A stretch of DNA of 11,720 bases from NCBI GenBank assembly GCA_903820565.1, contig CAIJHZ010000043.1, positions 1 through 11,720 on the forward strand, given 5' to 3'. The DNA comes from an uncultured Actinomycetes bacterium (GTDB lineage Bacteria > Actinomycetota > Actinomycetes > Nanopelagicales > Nanopelagicaceae). The notes under the pieces were generated by a model. It was not told where the DNA came from and made no database searches. It was given only the letters and a program-made list of their open reading frames with translations. Shown here in pieces: positions 1 to 5,526 of this stretch. Position numbers and translations under genes: made by a program. Positions within the stretch are counted from its first letter, which is position 1. The number at the start of each line of letters is the position of its first letter.

Positions 1-267
1 GTTCGGGAATTAGCGGAGAACAAAGGATTTGCTCTAGAGGACTGCTTTGCTTATTCAGATAGCAACAATGACCTACCGCTCTTGCAATGCGTTGGTCATC
101 CATCTGCAATTAATCCAGATGCATTGTTAGGTTTGCGAGCAATGGCTGAAGGTTGGCCGATTCATGATTTCCGTCGCGCACGCTTTATTGGTCGAGCAAT
201 TTCCCCAATCGTGGTTCGATTGGCTGCGCTTGGGACATGGTTGACCCCGCGCAAACGTAAAGGGTAA
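1..267 (+). CDS. HAD-IB family (SerB-like) phosphatase, C-terminal part
   Basis: The gene enters from the left edge; 88 codons in frame 1 remain before TAA at 265-267. The stretch reading YSDSNNDLPLL, then VGHPSAINPD and GWPIHDF, is the C-terminal block of HAD subfamily IB hydrolases. The aspartates of SDSNND are the motif III/IV Mg2+-binding acidic residues, and the VGHPxAxNPD segment follows directly in this family. Members dephosphorylate small phosphorylated metabolites (phosphoserine phosphatase relatives), but the substrate of this subgroup is usually unknown. The nucleophile motif DxDxT lies outside the window. The basic, partly hydrophobic tail (RRARFIGRAI to TPRKRKG) is also seen in actinobacterial relatives. 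In other actinobacteria such a gene often sits near a glutaredoxin-like gene; here one occurs 5 kb away on the opposite strand. Family call firm, substrate unknown. Confidence 0.9.
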   Translation, partial: VRELAENKGFALEDCFAYSDSNNDLPLLQCVGHPSAINPDALLGLRAMAEGWPIHDFRRARFIGRAISPIVVRLAALGTWLTPRKRKG

Positions 268-292
268 TTAACAAGAACTTCCAATATGCCAG

Positions 293-298
293 TAATGT
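293..298 (+). promoter_or_regulatory. possible -10 element (TAATGT) for the helicase-associated gene
   Basis: TAATGT fits the actinobacterial TANNNT -10 pattern and ends 9 bases before ATG 308. It could give a transcript with a leader of only a few bases. The overlapping TAGG (298-301), 6 bases before the ATG, could alternatively serve as a weak Shine-Dalgarno if transcription starts further upstream. The two readings exclude each other. No convincing -35 is seen. Confidence 0.3.
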
Positions 299-307
299 AG
301 GCAAGTT

Positions 308-2503
308 ATGGAAATGCGCTCATTCTCTGACTACCTACGTAGTGTGGATGATGCTGCCCTTTTAAATTTATTTACCGCTCGCCCAGACCTCGTAACACCT
401 GTACCCCCGGATATCGCTTCCCTTGCAGTGCGTGCTTGTTCTGCGCCTAGTTTGGCACGAGCGATTGATTCACTTAACCAATGGCAGTTTCAAGTATTAG
501 AAGCATCGGCATCATTAAATGAGCCATTTTTAGAAAAAAGTGTTGTAACACTTACAGATAAAGAAGCAAAGGGTGCTTTAGAGCATTTAGTAACAATTGG
601 GCTTGTCTATCCATCTGAAGATGGGCTTCGTCTACCAACACAATTGCGGGATGTTATTGGGATAGAGCCTGCAGGTTTAGGGCCTGCTTCGATGGTCAAG
701 TTGAAGCTCAGCGAATTAGATGATGCACCGGCAGATGCGAAGAAAGTTTTAGATCGATTGGTCTGGGGCCCTCCTCGAGGCAGCGTTGGAGATATTAAAA
801 ATCCAGGACCCGGAGTTACTTGGCTACTTGACAAGAAATTCTTGGTTCCACTTGATCAGCGAACAGTGATTTTGCCTCGCGAAGTAGCAATTGCATTGCG
901 CGGTGGAAAGATTCATAAAGAGCGATTTATTAAACAACCAACACTAAGCGGTGCCAAACGTGATGAACGCCAGATAAATCTGGCCGCGATTGCAAACGTC
1001 TCAACGGTATTACGTTGGGTTGAAGAGTTGCTCAATTTCTGGGCTGATGAACCAGCAGATGCGTTACGTGCTGGCGGATTAGGAGTGCGCGATCTTAAAA
1101 TTATTTCAACTCATTTAGGTGTTGATGAATCCTGTACTGCATTTGTCGCCGAACTTGCTTACCTCGCATCATTAATAAGTATTGATGCCGATGATCGAAT
1201 CTTGCCAAGTAATAAGTTTGATATCTGGTTAATGCAAACACCTGCAGATCGTTGGCAAATGTTGGCATCACAATGGTTAATCACATCGCGCGTTAGCGGA
1301 TTAGTGGGGCGAGTAGAAGCTAAAAATGTGGCTGCTCTGGGTCCAGAACTTGATCGAGTAAATGCTGCACGTGTGCGTGGTTTAACCCTGCAGCTATTAG
1401 GCGAAAACCAAGGTACCGCGCCAGAATGGAATAGCTTTAAAGAGGTGTTGTCCTGGCGTGCACCTGTACGTCGAAATTCATCCCTGCAGGAAGAGCTTGC
1501 AGAATGGACTCTTCGTGAGGCTGAATGGCTAGGAATAACTGGCCAAGGCGCGATGTCTAAATTTGGAAAGCAATTTCTAGGCGGGGATGATTTAAGTTCC
1601 ATCAACGAAGACTTGCCGAAGACGGTTGATCACATCTTAATTCAAAGTGATAACACCGCTATTGCACCAGGACCTCTTGAACATGAAATTTCACAAGCCC
1701 TAGCAATGATGGCTGAAATTGAAAGCCGTGGTGGTGCAACTGTTTATAGATTTACTGAAAGTACAATTAGGCGCGCATTAGATCATGGTAAGACTGGCGA
1801 TGAGATTAAGACATTTTTGGTTAAGACTTCTAAAACACCGATGCCCCAACCACTTGAATATCTAATTGCAGATGTTGCAAAGAAGCATGGCAAACTTCGT
1901 GTTGGAAATACATCCTCTTTTATTCGATGTGAAGACACAGCACTAATTTCGCAAATAATGAATGACAAAAAACTTGAAATCTTGGGCCTACGTCGAATTG
2001 CACCTGAAGTTGTCATCTGCGATTTGGATGCAACCGATGCTATGCGCGTACTTCGTGAATGTGGTTATTTACCTGCAGGAGAATCTGCGAATGGAATGAT
2101 TCTCACGGGTCCAAAATCAAATCGTGCTCTGACAAAGCCGCGGCCCCCACGTGTAATTGGGGAAGTTGAGATTCCGGATAAAGATAGTTTGACTAATGCT
2201 ATTCGTACCCTGCGCACCGGAGAAAAATCTACCTACCGCCAAACACGTTTGCGGCAGGTTGCTAGCGAGGCATTAGGTCAGCTTCCTCGCACAACTGCCA
2301 ATGAAACTATGGAAATTCTTAATCAATTTATAATTGACGAGAAAACTCTTTCAATTGGCTATGCCGATAACAATGGTGGGGTAACACATCGCATCATTGA
2401 CCCAATTCGCATTAGTGCAGGAGCGTTAATTGCCAAGGATCATGCAACGGGCGAGGTCCAATCCTTCAGAATCCCACGCATCACAGGCGTGGCACCGCTA
2501 TAG
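308..2503 (+). CDS. helicase-associated protein (Helicase_C_3, XPB/Ssl2-like) with WYL-like C-terminus
   Basis: A 731-aa actinobacterial protein usually encoded close to XPB helicase genes (the Rv0862c/Rv0861c pair in Mycobacterium tuberculosis). The N-terminus, with LFTARPDLVTPVP at about 21-33 and a helical segment to about 70, matches the start of this family. Residues about 440-592 (beginning VDHILIQSDN, ending near CGYLPAGES) look like the Helicase_C_3 (XPB/Ssl2-like N-terminal) domain. The last 60 residues, with LSIGYADNNGG, IIDPIRISAG and FRIPRITG, have the layout of a WYL-type ligand or nucleic-acid-binding module. No Walker motifs are present, so it is not itself a helicase. It probably partners or regulates the XPB enzyme encoded downstream. 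ATG 308 is chosen; ATG 314 is an in-frame alternative two codons later. Role inferred from family and neighbourhood. Confidence 0.85.
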   Translation: MEMRSFSDYLRSVDDAALLNLFTARPDLVTPVPPDIASLAVRACSAPSLARAIDSLNQWQFQVLEASASLNEPFLEKSVVTLTDKEAKGALEHLVTIGLVYPSEDGLRLPTQLRDVIGIEPAGLGPASMVKLKLSELDDAPADAKKVLDRLVWGPPRGSVGDIKNPGPGVTWLLDKKFLVPLDQRTVILPREVAIALRGGKIHKERFIKQPTLSGAKRDERQINLAAIANVSTVLRWVEELLNFWADEPADALRAGGLGVRDLKIISTHLGVDESCTAFVAELAYLASLISIDADDRILPSNKFDIWLMQTPADRWQMLASQWLITSRVSGLVGRVEAKNVAALGPELDRVNAARVRGLTLQLLGENQGTAPEWNSFKEVLSWRAPVRRNSSLQEELAEWTLREAEWLGITGQGAMSKFGKQFLGGDDLSSINEDLPKTVDHILIQSDNTAIAPGPLEHEISQALAMMAEIESRGGATVYRFTESTIRRALDHGKTGDEIKTFLVKTSKTPMPQPLEYLIADVAKKHGKLRVGNTSSFIRCEDTALISQIMNDKKLEILGLRRIAPEVVICDLDATDAMRVLRECGYLPAGESANGMILTGPKSNRALTKPRPPRVIGEVEIPDKDSLTNAIRTLRTGEKSTYRQTRLRQVASEALGQLPRTTANETMEILNQFIIDEKTLSIGYADNNGGVTHRIIDPIRISAGALIAKDHATGEVQSFRIPRITGVAPL

Positions 2504-2506
2504 ACT
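2501..2506 (+). promoter_or_regulatory. -10 element (TAGACT) for a leaderless M20 peptidase transcript
   Basis: TAGACT, preceded by TA so that TATAGA is an overlapping option, lies exactly 6 bases before ATG 2513. No Shine-Dalgarno can be found between the upstream stop and this ATG. A -10 box at this distance puts transcription initiation at or next to the A of ATG, the usual actinobacterial leaderless arrangement. The hexamer starts with the TAG stop codon of the upstream gene. Inferred from sequence only. Confidence 0.5.
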
Positions 2507-2512
2507 TATCCC

Positions 2513-3574
2513 ATGTTGGCAGCCCTCGAAGCGTTAGTGAAGTTGGAATCACCAACTGAAGATCTAGATGCCTGCCGCGATGTTGTCCACTTAGCGAGTG
2601 ACATAGCAACCAGAATCTTGGGAACACCTGCAGAGATCCGCGAAGTAAATGGTCGGCCAGTTTTCTGGTGGGGTGCACCTAATCCAGATGTAATCGTTCT
2701 TGCTCATTTAGACACCGTGTGGCCTAAGGGATCTTTTGCTCCACTGTGGAGCGTTGAAGGAACGGCTGCTCGTGGGCCAGGAATTTTCGATATGAAAGCT
2801 GGGTTTGTTCAGGCGCTGTATGCCATGAAGGGGATAACCGGAAGTGCGGCATTAATCGCAACAACCGATGAGGAAACAGGAAGTGCAACTAGTAAAGATT
2901 TCATTAAGGAAATTTCTGCGAAAGCAAAAGCTGTCCTAGTTTTAGAAGCATCACTTAACGGCAAGGTTAAAACCGGCCGTAAAGGTACCGCTATGTATCA
3001 AGTCAAAATTCACGGTAAGGCCTCACATGCTGGGCTGGAACCTGAAAAGGGTGTTAACGCAACAATCGAAATCGCACATGCTGTTTTAGCAATTACAGCC
3101 ATGCAAAATCCAGAACATGGAACAACTGTTGTTCCCACAACACTTCGCGCTGGCAATACAACAAACACTGTTCCTGATCTAGCTGTGCTAGATATTGATA
3201 TTCGCTCGTACTCAATGGATGATCTAAAGCGAGTTGATGCTGCCATCAAAGGTTTAAAGCCTGTCAATGCCGCAACTCGTTACGAAATTACTGGTGGATT
3301 TAATCGACCTCCTTTAGAAACTACATCGACAATGTCGCTGTACGAGCGAGCAGAAAAAGTCGCTAAAGATCTTGGAATGTCACCCTTGGGTCATGCATCA
3401 GTTGGTGGGGCAAGTGATGGCAACTTTGCAGCAGCCGCAGGTGCTCAAGTACTTGATGGGCTTGGCGCAGTTGGCGACGGCGCCCACGCAGCCCATGAAT
3501 GGGTAGACATAAGTACCCTTGAAGATCGCAGCAAGCTACTACACGCGCTAATAAAGGATTTACTGAATGACTGA
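2513..3574 (+). CDS. M20 family zinc metallopeptidase (carboxypeptidase G2/ArgE/DapE type)
   Basis: A 353-aa cytoplasmic di-zinc hydrolase expected to cleave an acyl or peptide bond next to an amino acid. All the usual catalytic residues are present in family order: His65 and Asp67 in AHLDTV, the bridging Asp93 in GPGIFDMKAG, the general base Glu120 and ligand Glu121 in TTDEETGS, Glu145 in LVLEAS, and His328 in AAHEW. The lid or dimerisation domain starts around residue 155, with KASHAG (His172) inside it. The residues fit the carboxypeptidase G2 branch best, but the substrate (folate, N-acyl amino acid, dipeptide) cannot be read from sequence. No signal peptide. The start is 9 bases after the previous stop, has no Shine-Dalgarno, and follows a TAGACT box. 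The 3' end overlaps the XPB gene by 8 bases, so the two are probably coupled. Confidence 0.9.
   Translation: MLAALEALVKLESPTEDLDACRDVVHLASDIATRILGTPAEIREVNGRPVFWWGAPNPDVIVLAHLDTVWPKGSFAPLWSVEGTAARGPGIFDMKAGFVQALYAMKGITGSAALIATTDEETGSATSKDFIKEISAKAKAVLVLEASLNGKVKTGRKGTAMYQVKIHGKASHAGLEPEKGVNATIEIAHAVLAITAMQNPEHGTTVVPTTLRAGNTTNTVPDLAVLDIDIRSYSMDDLKRVDAAIKGLKPVNAATRYEITGGFNRPPLETTSTMSLYERAEKVAKDLGMSPLGHASVGGASDGNFAAAAGAQVLDGLGAVGDGAHAAHEWVDISTLEDRSKLLHALIKDLLND
3554..3558 (+). promoter_or_regulatory. ribosome binding site (AAGGA) for the XPB helicase
   Basis: AAGGA lies inside the last codons of the M20 gene, 8 bases before ATG 3567. It supports that ATG as the start even though it overlaps the upstream gene by 8 bases, and it contrasts with the Shine-Dalgarno-free starts of the first genes of transcription units in this window. 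Confidence 0.7.
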
Positions 3575-5216
3575 TGGTCCACTAATTGTTCAGAGCGATA
3601 AAACGCTACTGCTCGATATTGACCACCCGATGTCAACTGAGTGTCGACGCGCAATTGCTCCATTTGCCGAACTAGAACGAGCACCAGAACATATCCATAC
3701 ATATCGTTTAACATCACTTGGTTTATGGAATGCGCGTGCTGCCGGACATGATGCAGAACAAGTAATCGATACCTTAATTAAGTACTCGCGCTACGCAGTC
3801 CCCCATTCAATCCTTATCGATGTTGCCGAAACCATGTCTCGTTATGGACGCTTGCGGCTCGAGATGGACCCTGTTCACGGATTAATTCTTATAACAACAG
3901 ACACTGCAGTTCTTGAAGAAGTAATTAGAGCAAAAAAGATTGCGCCTCTTCTAGGTGCACGCATTGATGCCGAAACAATTACAGTTTTGCCCAGTCAGCG
4001 CGGACAGATAAAACAATCTCTTTTGCGTCTTGGCTGGCCAGCAGAGGATTTTGCAGGGTACGTTGATGGTCAAGCTCATGAGATCTCTTTGGTACAAAAG
4101 GATTGGAAAATACGTCCTTACCAAGAGCTTGCAGCTGAAGGCTTCTTCCATGGTGGTTCGGGTGTTGTTGTTCTTCCCTGCGGTGCAGGTAAAACCATTG
4201 TGGGCGCCGCTGCCATGGCTCATGTCAAGGCAACTACTTTGATTTTGGTAACAAACACAATTGCTGCCCGTCAATGGCGCGAAGAATTATTAAAGCGAAC
4301 AACCCTTAATGAGGATGAAATTGGTGAGTACTCAGGGGCAAAGAAAGAGATCCGCCCAGTAACGATTGCTACCTACCAAGTGATGACTAAGAAGAAAAAT
4401 GGTGTGTACGCACACCTGGATCTATTTGATTCATATGACTGGGGCTTAATTATCTACGACGAAGTGCACTTATTGCCTGCACCGATCTTTCGCTTTACCG
4501 CTGATATTCAATCACGCCGCCGCTTAGGGTTAACAGCAACATTGGTGCGTGAAGATGGCATGGAAGGTGAAGTTTTCTCATTAATCGGTCCAAAGCGTTT
4601 TGATGTGCCATGGAAGGAAATTGAAGCGCAGGGGTACATCGCGCCAGCTGAATGTATTGAAGTACGAGTTAATCTGACTGAAACAGAACGTTTGGCATAT
4701 GCAACCGCAGAGCCTGAAAACCGTTATCGCAACTGCGCAACGACTCGCACAAAGCGTGATGTAGTTGAAGCCTTGGTAGAAAAGCACGCAGATGATCAGG
4801 TGCTTGTTATCGGTCAGTACATCGATCAATTAGATGAGTTGTCTGAAGTCTTAGGTGCACCGCTAATCAAGGGTGAAACCCCAATTAAAGAGCGAGAAAT
4901 TTTATTTAATCAATTTAGAACCGGTGAAATTAAATGTTTAGTAGTTTCAAAGGTAGCTAACTTTTCAATTGATTTGCCTGATGCAACAATTGCAATTCAG
5001 GTTTCTGGTGCGTTCGGAAGCCGTCAAGAAGAAGCCCAACGTTTGGGTCGTATCTTGCGTCCAAAGTCCGATGGACGCGGCGCAAAGTTTTATTCAGTAA
5101 TTTCCAGAGACACGATCGATCAGGATTTTGCACAGAACCGTCAGCGGTTCTTGGCCGAACAAGGTTATTCCTACAAAATTATTGACGCTGACGATGTATT
5201 TCAAGGGAAGATTTAA
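3567..5216 (+). CDS. XPB/Rad25-type superfamily 2 DNA helicase
   Basis: A 549-aa ATP-dependent 3'-5' DNA helicase, close in length to mycobacterial XPB (about 540 aa). The N-terminal ~170 residues form the XPB damage-recognition-like region. Helicase motifs follow: RPYQ (183-186), Walker A LPCGAGKT (203-210), DEVH (298-301), LTATLVREDG (321-331), and motif VI QRLGRILRPK (491-500). Arg328-Glu329-Asp330 is the RED motif that marks XPB enzymes and contributes to unwinding. Eukaryotic XPB acts in TFIIH; bacterial and archaeal forms unwind DNA in vitro, probably in repair, and their in vivo role is less certain. ATG 3567 overlaps the M20 gene by 8 bases and has an AAGGA site. The 3' end overlaps the convergent glutaredoxin gene by 38 bases. 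Identity firm. Confidence 0.95.
   Translation: MTDGPLIVQSDKTLLLDIDHPMSTECRRAIAPFAELERAPEHIHTYRLTSLGLWNARAAGHDAEQVIDTLIKYSRYAVPHSILIDVAETMSRYGRLRLEMDPVHGLILITTDTAVLEEVIRAKKIAPLLGARIDAETITVLPSQRGQIKQSLLRLGWPAEDFAGYVDGQAHEISLVQKDWKIRPYQELAAEGFFHGGSGVVVLPCGAGKTIVGAAAMAHVKATTLILVTNTIAARQWREELLKRTTLNEDEIGEYSGAKKEIRPVTIATYQVMTKKKNGVYAHLDLFDSYDWGLIIYDEVHLLPAPIFRFTADIQSRRRLGLTATLVREDGMEGEVFSLIGPKRFDVPWKEIEAQGYIAPAECIEVRVNLTETERLAYATAEPENRYRNCATTRTKRDVVEALVEKHADDQVLVIGQYIDQLDELSEVLGAPLIKGETPIKEREILFNQFRTGEIKCLVVSKVANFSIDLPDATIAIQVSGAFGSRQEEAQRLGRILRPKSDGRGAKFYSVISRDTIDQDFAQNRQRFLAEQGYSYKIIDADDVFQGKI
5134..5151. repeat. 7-bp perfect hairpin inside the 3' end of the XPB gene
   Basis: Arms AGAACCG and CGGTTCT pair perfectly around a TCAG tetraloop. 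It lies 65 bases before the XPB stop and 27 bases beyond the stop of the convergent glutaredoxin gene. No T-tract follows on either strand. It could help end or stabilise the glutaredoxin transcript, or be a coincidence of codons. It echoes the position of the stronger hairpin at 7795-7842. Confidence 0.4.
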
Positions 5217-5430
5217 ACCGTACTGGATCTACTCGCCAAAAATCATGATGCACCCCATCAATTTGCGTGACAGGAATTTTCTCGCCGTATAGTTTTTCGA
5301 GCTCTTCATTTCCATCTATCAAAATCTCTTCAATTTCAAAGTTGAGCTCTGCCTGCATAGATTGCAAGAGTATTAATGCATCCTCACAGAGATGGCAGCC
5401 AGTTCGCCCATATATTGTTACGAGTGTCAT
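5179..5430 (-). CDS. glutaredoxin-like thioredoxin-fold protein
   Basis: An 83-aa single-domain thioredoxin-fold protein. The N-terminal strand TLVTIYGRTG leads into the active-site CHLC (Cys12, Cys15), followed by a helix, and IPV at 52-54 supplies the cis-proline next to the active site. Length and motif fit the small glutaredoxin-family (DUF836-like) proteins common in actinobacteria, presumed to catalyse thiol-disulfide exchange in the cytoplasm; the partner is unknown. ATG at 5430-5428 has an AAAGGG ribosome binding site (5438-5443) 7 bases upstream. The last dozen codons are antisense to the end of the XPB gene, a 38-base tail-to-tail overlap. It is transcribed divergently from the metalloprotease gene. 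Fold call firm, cellular role inferred. Confidence 0.85.
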   Translation of the reverse strand: MTLVTIYGRTGCHLCEDALILLQSMQAELNFEIEEILIDGNEELEKLYGEKIPVTQIDGVHHDFWRVDPVRFKSSLEIHRQRQ

Positions 5431-5452
5431 GTAAGCACCCTTTCTTACCTGT

Positions 5453-5471
5453 CAATTCACTTAGAGAATTG
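5453..5471. repeat. inverted repeat in the divergent glutaredoxin/metalloprotease intergenic region
   Basis: CAATTC (5453-5458) and GAATTG (5466-5471) are perfect 6-base arms around a 7-base spacer. The site sits about 22 bases upstream of the glutaredoxin start and 55 bases upstream of the metalloprotease start, where a regulator could act on both. One such repeat in about 100 bases is not statistically striking, so this is only a candidate operator. Confidence 0.25.
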
Positions 5472-5510
5472 CATATTCCTGCCCCCGACCTTAAACCACC
5501 CGCAATGCCC

Positions 5511-5519
5511 TGATAGCGT
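5511..5519 (+). promoter_or_regulatory. extended -10 promoter (TGA-TAGCGT) for the metalloprotease gene
   Basis: TAGCGT (5514-5519) is preceded by TGA, giving the TGN extension of an extended -10 promoter. It ends 7 bases before ATG 5527, and no Shine-Dalgarno lies between. The arrangement predicts a leaderless transcript beginning at or within a base of ATG 5527 and supports that start over the upstream in-frame codon at 5392. Confidence 0.5.
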
Positions 5520-5526
5520 TCGGCTC

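Noticed and set aside
82..267. A separate 61-aa gene beginning at TTG 82
   Set aside because: The reading frame is open to the window edge and the residues before it carry the HAD motif YSDSNND, so this is the end of a longer gene.
4030..4242. 70-aa open frame overlapping the XPB gene in another frame
   Set aside because: It lies across the Walker A region of a clear helicase gene and shows no motif of its own.
5240..5255. TGATG/CATCA mini-stem in the glutaredoxin gene as a terminator for XPB
   Set aside because: Only five A/T-rich pairs and no T-tract; within chance expectation.
5392..5526. In-frame N-terminal extension of the metalloprotease from ATG 5392
   Set aside because: It runs antisense through the glutaredoxin active-site region, has no ribosome binding site, and would bury the signal peptide. 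ATG 5527 with the TGA-TAGCGT box fits better.
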